This document shows, piece after piece, positions 1 to 13,260 of a DNA stretch of 64,000 bases. This DNA comes from Lumbricus rubellus (taxonomy: Eukaryota > Annelida > Clitellata > Crassiclitellata > Lumbricidae), in the NCBI GenBank assembly GCA_945859605.1, contig OX243812.1, positions 45,726,846 through 45,790,845 of the forward strand, read 5' to 3'. The notes under the pieces are model-generated. The model did no database searches. It was not told the origin of the DNA and saw only the letters and a list, made by a program, of their open reading frames with translations. Made by a program: the position numbers and the translations under genes. How positions within the stretch are numbered: the first letter of the stretch is position 1; the number at the start of each line of letters is the position of its first letter.

Positions 1-2437
1 TGTTCTATTAAAGTAACATTAAGTTGCTCTGTAGCTTGTAAGCAACCACAAGTCTTTGCTCCTTGTTACCTACCTACATCATTTGCTTCGGTATGCACTT
101 AATGCTGCTGTTCTTCATGTTATTAGAATGTTTTGTAAGGTCTGTTTATTACTGTGTAATTTGTGAATCTATATTTTGGTATAAATACAGGGAGATTTGT
201 CTGTATGTCTAAACTTTATTTATTGGTATCATGTTTAGCAACATGTGTAAACTGTTTACAATATTAGACAATTTAATTATGTACTCTATCATGGCTACTA
301 ATAGTTGTTATTATTAATGATTGCGTTGCTAGAACTTGTGTTCATCATGAGGCATTAATTGTCAGTATTTGTATTCACTATTCAGGAGGATAGATGTGTG
401 GCTTCAATTGATTTTAATCAAAAGAAAGAAAAATTAACCTTCAGACTACCAAGTTTTTTTTGCAACATCAGCTGCTAAGGGGTGGGTGGTTAATGGTTAT
501 GGTGGTTACCATCTCTAGACTTTGTGCTGGATTTGAGATATCATAATCTTGTAACACATTGACTCTGCATTCATTTCTGAGTAAAATGGTATATTAAGTT
601 TGAAAAAGTAAGAATGCACTCAAATTATGCAATTTTGAAAATTCAGACTGGTCTATTCTAACTTTTGATTGGTGTGGGATACCATCACACTTGTTTACAT
701 GTCAAAATTTGATTCCATATGAAATAAGTTTGTGATTATAAATAACCACCTTCCTTTGGTAGTCTGAGGGCTAAGCGCTTGACTCGCATACACGAGTTTG
801 AAGTAGCATCTGAAGACTCCTCATAGTCCTGGTTCTTCTGCTTTTGTTGCCCATCATCACTTCTTTAGTTTTTAGGTAATAATTTTCTCTGATCCATTTC
901 TACATCTGATCATGCGAACAGCTGTGCAGCAAGACTTCTTCACTTCAGCTTAACCCAAGTTAATAATTTAATTTCAAGTACAACATTTGTGGATTTTTTA
1001 ATTTTTGATTCACTGGATGCTTTTGTTCTTTAGCTATTAATGTGAAGTAAAAGTATTCAGTAATGTTCGTGTTTTTGTATGATTCACATAACTTACGATA
1101 CATATTGCAATCCATCGTATGTAATTTAGTTAGCAAATCAAGAAATGAGAGCAGGCACCAGGCAGCGCCATTGCATTTATTTGACTTGGATGCACATGCA
1201 CAATATATAATTTACTGTTTGATTTCGTTTGAGGATATCAGTACAATTTTGCTTATATTTTTTTGGACAATTTTTTTAAAGAAATTTGCTTATCTAATTT
1301 TTTCTTCACAGGAGGCCCAAGCTTAAACTAGTAAGCATTGAATTATTAAGCCTTGAAATTCAGTCATTTGACCCATATTTTTTATTTAATCAGCAGATAG
1401 CTGGTTGTGGTCAGTTTAAGTAAAATTTTCTTCCGTACAGCTTGATAAAATTTCATTCCTTTGAACACTGAAGAAACAATTGCTTTCAATTTGGCATGTG
1501 TTAATGTTGATATTATTACAAGTTTTGTTGTGTGTGTTAAATGCTTTTTTTTCTTCGACACTTTGTTGATCCATTGCACATCTTTGGACTTCATTGTATT
1601 TTCATTATTACTGGAAGCTTATCAGTCTAAAAAACATCTGCAATTTTTTTTATTAAAACTCAGGAACTTCCATAATTTAGTTTTTGTTAATTTTTTTTAC
1701 TCACTGTTCAAACTATATGTATTGTAGTGTATTGATGTTCGTGTAAAGATAAAAATTACTTTAAAATTAAATCTGCATTGTTGTGTTTTGCAGACAATAA
1801 TTTTTAAGCTGTTTTGGATTCAAACGTAATTATGGAATTTGGTGCAGACGTTGTAGCCAAATGTTTTGACTTGCATTTTGGTGTATTTAGTGAAAATATA
1901 ATTTACATGTTAGCATAATTGTAATATTTTTCTTTTTGAAGATATTTCTCTTGTAAATCTGTTGATGTATTAAAACTATATAAAAAAACACAGATTTACT
2001 ATTTACAATTCAATTGGTTTTGTTGTTTGAGATAAGTGAAATTGAAACATGATCTGCTTTGATTGATGTTAAATTAAACGTACTGTCTTAGCTAAATCAG
2101 TTTCAATGCAGTACCAAATTCAAGTTAAGTGGTTTATGTGAAATGTTCTGATTAACTTCCTAAATTGTTTACTTCTCTCTTAGGACCAGAAGGTCCTAAA
2201 CACAGATCTATACAAATATTAGAATGCACTTGTGAAGAGAAAGTGGAAAAACAGGGCATGATCTTGCACACTTGCTAACGGGCAGACTGGTCATAAAGTG
2301 CATCTGGTCAGTGAATGTTCAGTGTGTGTTTGATGTTAGATTTATTTACCATAGTCCCTTTCTTCCTACCTCCATATCTTCCTTGGTTTGGTAATTCGTT
2401 CAGCTGTTCAGAGTGATCAATGCTCATATATATACCG

Positions 2438-2439
<2 letters not shown>
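1..2439. other. AT-rich non-coding stretch, no gene recognised
   Basis: No open frame here resembles a known protein; the longest are under 90 codons and lack motifs. The composition is uniformly AT-rich with scattered homopolymer T runs, as expected of intron or intergenic DNA. No transposon end with a target duplication was found. Confidence 0.6.

Positions 2440-2482
<43 letters not shown>
2440..2482. repeat. (CA)n microsatellite
   Basis: About 21 uninterrupted CA dinucleotides, directly visible. No associated gene. Confidence 0.95.
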
Positions 2483-2484
<2 letters not shown>

Positions 2485-2556
2485 AACGACATTAATAGAT
2501 AGACTGCCTCTTCAACACATCTACTGAAGTAAACGACAAAATTTTCAGGACTTGCT

Positions 2557-2622
2557 CGCGGACCCCCAGGCAGATCGCCGCGGACCCCCAGGGGTCCGCG
2601 GACCCCCGGTTGAGAACCGCTG
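2557..2622. mobile_element. Solo end of a hAT-type element
   Basis: The segment ends with ggttgagaaccgctg, the reverse complement of a cagcggttctcaacc terminus typical of hAT transposons. It contains GC-rich 'gcggaccccc' repeats and a short palindrome (ccgcggaccccc followed by ggggtccgcgg). The matching left terminus and a target duplication are missing, so this is a truncated element. The same 'ccgcggacc' subterminal flavour occurs in the complete element at 18,039-18,431. Confidence 0.65.
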
Positions 2623-2909
2623 CGTTAGACAGTATCAACACAGTGGAAAACTACAAGTTCAAAATGTAAAATTCGATTAAGGTGCATGCATGGTTCTGAT
2701 AAAAGGCTATAGTGAAAGCTTGGTCATTTTGCTGCATATTATTGGGATGATGGAATTGCAATGTAAAAGAAGTCTACACTTAGAGGTTGAATATGGAAAA
2801 CGTGACCCAGAACTCATTAAATTATAAGCTTGCTTGCCTTGACAGAGCATCATTTGAAGATGATAGAACTTTGAGTGTGATGAAAGCACAGGATGAGTCA
2901 ACAAATGCA

Positions 2910-3375
2910 TACACGTTGTTACATGTACTGATACACGTTGTTACATGTACTGATACACATTGTTACATGTACTGATACACGTTGTTACATGTACTGATAC
3001 ACGTTGTTACATGTACTGATACACGTTGTTACATGTACTGATACACGTTGTTACATGTACTGATACACGTTGTTACATGTACTGATACACGTTGCTACAT
3101 GTACTGATACACGTTGCTACATGTACTGATACACGTTGCTACATGTACTGATACACGTTGTTACATGTACTGATACACGTTGTTACATGTACTGATACAC
3201 GTTGTTACATGTACTGATACACGTTGTTACATGTACTGATACACGTTGTTACATGTACTGATACACGTTGTTACATGTACTGATACACGTTGTTACATGT
3301 ACTGATACACGTTGTTACATGTACTGATACACGTTGTTACATGTACTGATACACGTTGTTACATATATACTGATG
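2910..3375. repeat. 22-bp minisatellite, about 21 copies
   Basis: A head-to-tail array of a 22-bp unit whose core reads acacgttgttacatgtactg. Units are nearly identical: one has cattg instead of cgttg, a block of three consecutive units near 3,090-3,150 has gttgctac instead of gttgttac, and the last unit degenerates. The grouped variants suggest local unit duplication. Each unit contains the 8-bp palindrome tacatgta. There are no spacers, so it is not a CRISPR-like array. Confidence 0.95.
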
Positions 3376-5561
3376 CATTACTAAAACAGAACATCATCGA
3401 TGATCGATGTGATGGTATCAGTGCTGCTTGATTTCACACCATGTCGTTTAGTATATTTAAATGCACATCTTCAAGGACATCTGACCTTCAGCCTCATCTT
3501 GACCTTCAAAAGCACTTCACATTTTTGTTGATGATCTGCAGTTGACAAGACTTTGCAGCTGTAGTCTGTCCAAGATCAGACAATAATTATTATAGAGATG
3601 AAATAAATACTGTTGCCTCTTAAATAATCTGTTTCAAATGGGAAAGCATTTATGAACTTCATAGCTGCCAAGCTTTTTGGAAAGCAATGGCATTTGGAAA
3701 GCCAGACATGTCTAAAAATGTGTCATTCTAAAAACGTTTTTAAACTGAGATGTCATCACAAGATTGTCAGTAAAGAAGACAAAATTATAATATAATATAA
3801 GGGACTGTCTACATGGTATGTATGCATGGAGGGGTCACGTGTTTCAGGCGATTTGCAGGGGGTCTCAGCAATATGTATGTACACAAAATAAATGTCCTAA
3901 TTATGACGACTACATTAGCCTATTTATAACTATGACATTTGACTACATTAAAATTATATTCAATTTAGATCTAAACAGTAAACAAATGTTTTAGCGAACA
4001 AATATGATGTTTAACAAAAGTAAATTGTAGTCTACAGAAAAATACATGTTTCATAGATGAAACTTTAGCTAAATACTAGCCTTTGTAAGGAGAAGAAGCT
4101 TATTAAAGTGCATACCGAGGGGGAGGGGTCGAAGATTCGATTTTTTCATATGTAATAATTATATGGATGGCCTCTAAACTGAGAACAGCTTCTGCTCAGA
4201 AATTGATAGATTCTGTTGCCAGAGAAGATAAACAAGTGGGGGGGATACTTATGGGATACCATCTGTAGGATGGACAACAATAACTATTGGAAAGGAATGA
4301 TGGTTATTAATCTGTGTGATGAATGTAAATTGTTATGGGTGCTTCAGAGCTAATGGCATGCCCAAGGCTAGTCTCAGTCTCCCTGTAAGCTGTCCTAAAT
4401 TGCAAGCAACTAAGGCTATGCTGACTGTATGTGATGACAGTAGGACCACTCTCATGGGATTTTTTAAATGGTTATTGCACAAACAAGTAGCAGTAGAAAG
4501 CCATGTCTATGTCATATGAAGCAGAACACACCTGCGCTATTTCAGCGTACAACAGAGTTGATTATCTTTCTGAAAACATACTGACGTATTTGATGAGTAC
4601 AAGTATGCATTCAGTGGACTTACTCAATGTCAGGTCACATCATATAACACTGAAGTTGATAAGAGAGCTCCACCTGTAATTCATTAATTATTATCTGAGT
4701 CAGGCTGCACTTGCACAAGAGACAATCTAAAGAAAACTTGGAGGACTTGAACGCTACGATCAATTAGATAGCAAGATCGAATTAACACCTTGCTTACTAT
4801 GGTGAAAAGATGGCTGTGCAATTTCTGCGTCCAAAGGACCTCATCCAAGCTGTAAATGTGAACAGCGTTGCACTAGCACTGCAATACCAAACTACACCAG
4901 TTTCTGTTGAAAAGACAGTCAACAAGTTGCTATTTAGTCAGATGCTGTAGATCAAATTTCTGGGTGCACTAGCACCTAAATAAATGCATTTCTGGTCGCA
5001 CCATCATAATTATGCCTAAAATGTTAATAAGCTTAATAATTATGCACAATTTTTTATGTGACTTGAACGCTACGATCTCTAACCTGCCACAAAAAGGAGA
5101 CCCATTACCTAAATGCATCTCTAGCTGCAACATGTAATCGACGATATGCAATATGCTTCACAAATTGTTAGTTACATCTGAATAGTGAGCAACAGTTATT
5201 AATTATCCATAAAGATACAGGTTTGGACTGTGCAAAATTTCATAGATCCGCCACCTCACTGAGCAATTTAACCAATGCAGAGTTTGACTAAAAATGATTC
5301 TTAAGTTTGTCATATCAGTGTCTCATAGCTAGTAGTAGAAAGAAATTAAAATCATAGCATGGGAAAAGTTATAATATTGAGAAACACTTTCTCTAAATTT
5401 GTCTGGTTCCGTATTGTAGTTTTGGCATTAGTCAGTGACCTGCCTGACCTTAAAATAATTATGTTTATTATACTTTAAAGTTTAAATCATGTAACGACTA
5501 CAAATCAAACAAGCATTCATTAAGCACACAATGGAACCCCACCAAAGCAACAGCATAAACA
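3376..5561. other. Non-coding stretch with possible decayed coding traces
   Basis: No recognisable gene. Interrupted open stretches around 4,310-4,930 could be a decayed transposon, but I cannot assign a family. An 18-bp direct repeat (gacttgaacgctacgatc) occurs at 4,744 and 5,060 around a 298-bp segment; it may be a retroposon-type target duplication. Related but diverged copies of 'acctaaatgcat..ct' at about 4,973 and 5,108 indicate a further local duplication. Confidence 0.45.
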
Positions 5562-5907
5562 GGGTTGGGCAAGGCCGTAGCTAGGGGGGTGTTTTGGGTG
5601 TTTGAACACCCCCCGAAATGGAAAATGTAAAAATAATATAATGCATTTGCTAGCACATGATGTAAAAACCATGAAATAGAATCATGAAAACACCCCCGAA
5701 ATGAAAAGAATAAAAAAATAATAGAAAGCATTCAGTAGCACATAATGAAAAAACATGAAATTAGGCGGGAAATGGTTTTTAAAAAGCGGTTTCGGATGAC
5801 TAAAACAAGTTGTCAGAAATTTTTATGACTAAAAAAAGGTCGTCAGAAATTCTCCGCCAAAGAAACACCCCCCGAAATCAAACCCTGGCTACGGCCTTGG
5901 GGTTGGG
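5562..5907. mobile_element. Non-autonomous hAT-like element (330 bp) with 8-bp TSD
   Basis: The element runs 5,570-5,899 between perfect direct repeats gggttggg (5,562-5,569 and 5,900-5,907). Its ends are imperfect inverted repeats: caaggccgtagctaggg on the left and ccctggctacggccttg on the right. Subterminal C/G runs (caccccccgaaat) recur in both halves, and the interior has a short repeat around gtcagaaatt. It has no coding capacity. An 8-bp duplication fits hAT; the superfamily call rests on that and on the CA..TG-type ends. Confidence 0.8.
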
Positions 5908-6932
5908 CCATGATTTGCATCATACAACCGCTTGCATTGATAGCCTCAGCTACTTAAATTGAAGTATATAAATTAAAATATTAAATGAAACAGAGAACAA
6001 AGAATAAAATAGTTTTTTGCAAAAATAACTCCTACGTTCGATATCAGTCCTACAACTCAGATAATTATAGGTCAACTTGGAGGATTACAAGGGTGAACCA
6101 TGATAGTACAAAAATGTTATTGCTGAATATGAACAAGTACCAATAAAATCATTAATGTGAATCAGTAATTGCATTACATAATAATAATAATGCATTCGAT
6201 AATAACATCATAATGTTACCCTGCAGTAAAGACACTAGTAAGCTTTAAAGTGGTCATTCTGTTCACACTCTGGCTGTCAATACATAAGCACCATAACTTT
6301 TATTATCTCTTTGAACAGGTGAAAACACTTGCTACTGAAAATTGTAGTGTAGGCTTTCACCTATCATTCCAGCCAGTTCACACTTCTGATAGCCTTATCA
6401 AAATAGAAGACACGTACACACAGGCAAAGCGTGTTGAAGCAGCTCAGGCTTCATTCAGAAAACTCAAACACTCAACGTGAGGAGGCACTCTTGTTTGCTC
6501 AGTCTATACTAATATACATGTACATGTTGATCAGATGAATTCGTGAATGCTTAAACAAACTGCTCACCTTAGACAGGACCTCACAAGTTTTCTGATCTCT
6601 GCCTTCAATTCAGCAAATCCAGGATTATGGTTTGGTGAGTCAGTGTTTAATCTCTAGATTTTGTGTCTTATATTTAATATATATTAGTATGCAAATGTAA
6701 TCTACATCTTGTCTGGTTCTTAAGACGACTAAAGACAGTCACCAACTCATTTATGACAGACACAAGAAGCAAAACAAATAGAACGAAACAAGGACCAAGA
6801 CTATGCTGAATAGATAACATGACGACATCTCTTTGATGAACACTAAAGTGAGCAATGAAGTTAGCGCTTGACCAAAGAAAATGGAGATCTTTTGTTTGTG
6901 CAAATTGCTGCCAAATGGTTGACATCAGAAAC

Positions 6933-6933
<1 letters not shown>
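5908..6933. other. Non-coding stretch with one unassigned open segment
   Basis: Mostly AT-rich filler. A 76-codon open segment at 6,250-6,480 (+) contains an internal tttgaacag acceptor-like site at about 6,311-6,319, followed by an open frame to the TGA ending at 6,480. I do not recognise the peptide and cannot tell a terminal exon from chance. Confidence 0.4.
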
Positions 6934-8010
<1,077 letters not shown>

Positions 8011-8400
8011 GCCTAAGCCAGTGGTTCCCAACCTTTTTTGACTTTCGGGCCACTTTTTCTAAGTTGGAGGCCACAAGGGCCACTTTTTCTTAGTTAAGAA
8101 ACATTGGGGCATTTAGGGGGCCGCAATGCTAAAATTTAATTAGCTAAATACATATAAAATTGTTATAATTCAATCATAATAGAATGTTTGCTGTTATTTA
8201 TAGATCTATGTCAAAATGAAATAATTTGTAATAGAAAATAATTATATGTTCTATCCAGTCCAAATTGTCAATTTTTCATATATTTTTAATAAATTCTTTG
8301 AGAGATGAGGGCCATTCTTGAGGCCTGGCGGGCCATTTTTTGAGGCCTCGCGGGCCACTTTTGGCCCGCGGGCCACGGGTTGGGAACCGCTGGCCTAAGC
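8011..8400 (+). mobile_element. Non-autonomous hAT (Buster-like) element with 8-bp TSD, copy A
   Basis: The element occupies 8,019-8,392 between perfect duplications gcctaagc (8,011-8,018 and 8,393-8,400). Its ends are cagtggttcccaacc and, inverted, ggttgggaaccgctg. Subterminal 'gggccactttttcttag' and 'ggcccgcgggcc' modules frame an AT-rich core. The target has a central TA, the preference reported for Buster-type hATs. There is no transposase. It is the same family as 44,251-44,607, which lies in the opposite orientation. Confidence 0.92.
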
Positions 8401-8790
8401 CTATAGGTAGCATTCAAGTCGTCTTCCGTTAGTAAAATGCAAACATAGTCTACTATTGTGATATTGTATTGTGTTAAGGTTCAAGATGCCTCATTTACTG
8501 ACTACCACAAAAATGGATAATTCCTATTAAGATCTTCGGTTTGTGGGCATTGTTGTGCATGAATAGGCTGCAAGAATATTTTCCATTTAGCCAAAATAGG
8601 CTATATCTCACGTCACCGGCAAGAGAAAAAAGACCTCATAAATATTAATACAAATATTGCTTACCAATATAACAGAATGGATAGCCTGGTACAGGTTGGC
8701 AGGTGGTGACCTTAGCTGGTCACTACCGGATTAGCAATGGATGGAATGTCCCTTGTGTTGCCAGATGACGTCCCTGGTGTGATCCATATT

Positions 8791-8822
8791 CGATCGTCGT
8801 CGTCGTCGTCGTCGTCGTCGTA
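8791..8822. repeat. (CGT)n microsatellite
   Basis: About ten perfect CGT triplets. Similar CGT/CGA tracts occur at 62,783 and 62,935, so the motif recurs in this locus. Confidence 0.95.
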
Positions 8823-9225
8823 TTCCGGGTTCATCGTCAAATCAGCTCCAGCTGACCACTGGAGCAGCCTACACTACAGTTAATATATTCAAGAGACGGT
8901 TCTGGCAGACGGAATACATTTAGTTTCTACAAGTGTGCGAAAATGTTACTGCCCCTAGCATGTTGACTGTCCTCCTCCTCATTGACAGTCTTGTGTATTG
9001 CAGTGGGTGCCCCTCTGCGACCAGCACCCACCACCGACGACCACCGAAGCTGAGTGCTTTTCATATCGGGGAAAGCTTCCCAATGGGTCGGTCCTCCGAC
9101 AGAATGTTGATTAGTTGCGTAGCTTCCTTCTTCCTTCTCAGCCGTACTTTCCCACATTTCTGCATCTCGGTTGATTAACTGTCTCCAGTAAATGCAATTT
9201 CATTTGGTCCAGATGAACGACGAGG

Positions 9226-9352
9226 AACTGGAGACGAAGGAGAGAGAGGGAAGAGAAGAGGGAAGAGAAGCGGGAAGAGAGGGAAGAGAAGAGGGAGGAG
9301 AGGGAAGAGAAGAGGGAGGAGAGGGAAGAGAAGAGAAAGGAGAGGGGAGAGA
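9226..9352. repeat. Purine (GAA/GGA) tandem tract
   Basis: A strand-asymmetric purine run built from short units such as gggaagagaagagggaggag. It yields Glu/Gly/Arg-rich frames on + and Ser/Leu/Pro-rich frames on - that are repeat artefacts. Mirror-like purine tracts can adopt triplex DNA, but that is inference only. Confidence 0.9.
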
Positions 9353-10757
9353 CCGGTGGTCCAGGGTCATCGAATTGTCGCATCTGCTTTGTTTTCGCAC
9401 TGATTTTCTTCCTAATCTTATTTACACCACCAGCCGCTGCCGCCCCTCTGCCTCCTCCTCCGACGCCGGTGGCGTATTTGCGCCGTGTTATACCAAATAC
9501 TGTTGGCGATCGAATAAATTCTTTGTATAGGGTTTCTGATGTTGAGACGAAGCTTTCGTCGAACATAAAGACATCTATTTCGTTTGTATTGGACATGCGA
9601 GTGAATGCATGTTGCACAACGGAACAGAAAATGTTATTTCAATTCTCAATGGTGGTGGTGATGGTAGGATGGCAGCATTCAATCGATTACTTTAGTGTTG
9701 CAGTTTTAAAAGTGAATCAACAATAGGTAACATTGTATTTTAGCGTACTATAGGCTATAGGCTACTCCTGTAGTGAGAAATAGTGTATGAAATTTACACA
9801 TGAAGTAGGCTAGGCCTATTGTTCATCATTCAGCAATCCAGCTTCGATTTCAAAGAGATTGTTTACATAAATCCCACTTCTTTTTCAGTAGGCGTAAAAC
9901 TATTTTCATAAATCCGACTTCTATTCAACAAGATTTCTTTTCGTCGAACCTACCCCGACGTGACTGACTGGAATAGTTTAATACGCTAAAATACGACTTT
10001 ACCCAGCAATAGTACCGGTAGTCATAGGTTAGGCCTACTAACCTTCCTCTTTTTGATTTCAATCTCCACTCCCAAAGTTTAGCTAATATGACCGGTCATT
10101 ATTGTATGCAAGATGATCAAGTTTATTTGGGGGCATTTTAGGAACAGAACCTATAAATTTAAAATGTATTAATTTCTTCTGACAGGCACAAGCACGTGCA
10201 GTTAAAAGGTGAAAGCACTTTTCACTTTCTACGATGGTTCATTGTGCATGCAACAGACTTGCATCTTGACTTTGCAGTGATTTCCCTCTTAAATTGAACA
10301 TATCTTAATTCCTCCTCTATCAATATCACTGCTCTGAGCTCACCATCATCCATCTCAGACTGTTCTCTATCTATCAGGCTTTTCACTTTAAATTTGAGAT
10401 TTAGACCTCTAAAATTTGTCACTTTGATTATCAGAATACTTTCTGGTTCACAATCTCTATTGTTGTCAACTTGAGCAGTGTCGACCTTAACACGTTTGTG
10501 CAAACCAAAATGACGTTTGCAATTGGCTACTTAAAAATATTCTACTGTATTCTGTACCTTGCTTGCAGAGGTCTTATGACTTATTGCTTATCTAAGTCAT
10601 TCTAGTACTGATATTGATGTGATACTACTCAGACCTTAGGGATATGACTCAGTTGATTCAAGTTTGAGAGTTGAGACTTCTTAAAATGTGAGTGTTTTGA
10701 GAGCCCATGTGTAACTGTATTACAGGTTGTCTGTTCTGTTAGTAGTTAAGATTGATG

Positions 10758-11171
10758 TTAGGCATAAAAAAATTTGTTGTGCTTCCGGTAACCCGACCGA
10801 CCCATTTTTACGGCCGCGACTCAAATATTTTTGTAAAAAAATTTTATTAAAAAAAATTATTTTTTCAAAAAAAATTTATTTTTTAAATTTTATTTTAACA
10901 TTTGTATTGACATAACATAAGAGACATCAACAAAATGAAATTAATAGGACTGTTTCTAAAGCAGTTTTAGGTGCAGACAGTCGGGAAATAGGCAGTTTAC
11001 ACTTGCTTAGAAGACATACTTTGTTTCAGCGTGCAAAAAGGACTAGTGGGGTATACTTTTTCGGATAGTCACTGCATAAAAATATTTTACCAAAATAAAA
11101 ATATTTTCCGACCTACCTACCCAATTTTTTTAGCTCTGTTACCGGAAACACAACATTTTTTTTAGGCCTTA
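10758..11171. mobile_element. PIF/Harbinger-like MITE with TTA target duplication, copy A
   Basis: The element spans 10,761-11,168 and is flanked by tta on both sides. Termini are ggcataaaaaaatttgttg and the inverted caacattttttttaggcc, each followed inward by a ttccggtaac / gttaccggaa module. The core is AT-rich without coding capacity. A 3-bp TTA duplication with GGC-starting ends is typical of PIF/Harbinger. A second copy in reverse orientation lies at 45,369-45,797; shared internal words include cagcgtgcaaaaaggactag and the run around 'ctacctacccaa'. Confidence 0.88.
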
Positions 11172-12399
11172 ATTAAGATAACTGCATAACTGTACACAGT
11201 AACCGGTTGCGGTCTGTCAACCGGATTGTTCAATAAAATGAAAAATTATTATTATATAATATGTAGAATTTGAGACCCTTACAGATAGGCCTATGAGACC
11301 AGGGTCAACAGGTCCAGTCTCTTCTCGCGCTCTATTCTGCTCTAAATGATGCTTACTAATGATACACAATTATACATATGTATATGAGAAACTGTGCTGC
11401 TCCTTTTTTCACACACATTTTTAATTGATTTTGTTAGTGATGAGATGTCTGCTATAAAGGTTTGCATTTTTTCAGCATTTCTAATTGCACTCCAGCCATT
11501 TCTGAGCATCCAAACAGCGCAGTTACTGGAACCTGCTAATTTGTAGAAGCTGCATAAAAAAGGATATGGGGGGGGGGTACAAGATCTTTATCGGTGTGAG
11601 GTCAAGACCCTAGGGTCAGGCAGACAGACAGTGGATGGTGTTTAGATTTGGCACGTGGACTGTAAAAGGGAAATGAAGGAATTAGGATATGTTATTTGTT
11701 AATTGTGGCAATCTTAGCATTTTCAGTATTGTGCGAAACACCTGAGTAGATATTGTAAGAGGTGCAGTGTTCATGATTTTGTAGGATGGATCAGATAATT
11801 ATAATTCTGGATGGAATTCCAGAAGGACGCATGAAAGCAATTTCCAGACCTAAGGGATTTGCAACGACGGAAGAGGGTAGAAGTTGCTACTTACAGCACA
11901 GGTGTAGACATTCATAGTGCCAGATGCTGTCTTGATTATCTCAGACACTAGTAATTATTAGCTTTATTCATGATGGGCTTTAGACCATTAGTTTCCATTT
12001 TGCCACATGCTCAATTCTCACTGCACATTGGAATTGGGGGGAGGGGGCTGGTCTTCAGCAAATAGATCCCCTCCTTTCGTTCCTCCAGTTGTCAGTTCCA
12101 GCATGAATATGCTTTTTAAAAAGGCATTAAAAATGTTTAGCTGATGTCCAACTTTCATATGTGTAGACTATGTAGTCTTTGTGATTCAATTTTGCCCGGG
12201 TATGTGTAAGCATGGTGCAAATGGCCATTGGCCATATGATACAATTAGTGCAGCCTGTATAATTAGACAATTAGATTATAACGCATAGGGATTCCATACT
12301 ACCAGAGCTTTTTCTAAACCTTTACAACGTTTTACATGTATACTCTGGCGACATTTCTAAGTTGATCAAGAGGATATGACTGCACTGACAAATTAACAG
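11172..12399. other. Non-coding stretch, nothing recognised
   Basis: No open frame of note. A G9 run lies near 11,569. No transposon ends identified. Confidence 0.55.
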
Positions 12400-13260
12400 A
12401 CATCTATTGTCCAGGGAACCAAGTCATCACTGTGCATGCGCATTGCTACAAGTTACGTCACTTACGCGCATCGGTGTGTATTGTAAATGGCCTGCGATTA
12501 TTGCAGTAGCAGCATGGTGCACGTGTGCGTACGTGCATGTGGGGCAGCAGCAGTGGGCAGCGAGGCCGGTGGTCCATTCGTCGTTGATGATGATGATGAC
12601 GACGGTGGTCGCAATAAGTAAATGGAATATCGTTTCGTTGGCCGTGAAGCGTTAGGCATCATTCTGTCGCCAACGCCACCACCACAACCACAACCACCAC
12701 CACCGTCGCACAGAGATCGTCGGTTGGCAGGGTGCGTGTGTGAGCGTATGTGTGTGTTGGACGTGCAGAAAGCGCACAGGCACCGTCGGCAACGGTGACA
12801 GTGGACGACAGCGACTGCTTCTTGCGCTGGTCCATTGGTCGGTCGGTCGGTCGGTCGTTCTCATGTGATTAATAACATGTTGGAAGACAATCGTCGGCCG
12901 ACGACGCCGACGATGCCGACACGAGAATGATGTGTGGTGTATCTACGAACTATGCCAAGAAGAGAATAATGTCTTTTGCATTGGCCGTTCGTTCGGTCGT
13001 TATGATGCAAGCAGAAAGAGGACGCTGTGCTGCTGCTGCTGCTGCTGCTACTGAAGACATGGTTTCGTCGTCATCGTTGTCGTCGTGAATGCTGTGGTAA
13101 GCCTGTTTGCTCGGCGGCCGGTGGAGCGGTCTTTTGTTAGCTTCGTTTGCTTTTCTTGTCTTCGTGCTGCATCTACGCTTCGTTTGATATAACGTAAAGT
13201 TCTGGTGTCTTTGATCTTGCGCTAATGTGGCCATTCAGTGTGTGCCCGGCAAGCGTATGC
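12400..13260. other. CpG-richer block with triplet tracts, candidate promoter/first-exon region
   Basis: CpG density rises visibly relative to the surrounding AT-rich DNA (acgtcacttacgcgc, cgtcggccgacgacgccgac and similar). It contains CAC/CAA, GGTC (12,838-12,857) and CTG (13,028-13,047) tracts. Open frames on both strands are short and low-complexity. Such islands can mark 5' exons of long-intron developmental genes, so an upstream robo exon is possible, but there is no recognisable signal peptide or splice-linked reading frame. Confidence 0.3.

Larger units (their letters stand above)
8401..10757. other. Non-coding stretch with simple repeats
   Basis: No gene recognised. The 8,700-9,620 part is richer in CpG and simple repeats and gives several overlapping open frames on both strands. 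These are explained by the triplet and purine tracts, so I do not call them genes. Confidence 0.5.

Noticed and set aside
2910..3375. CRISPR-like array
   Set aside because: Units abut without spacers and the DNA is eukaryotic; it is an ordinary minisatellite.
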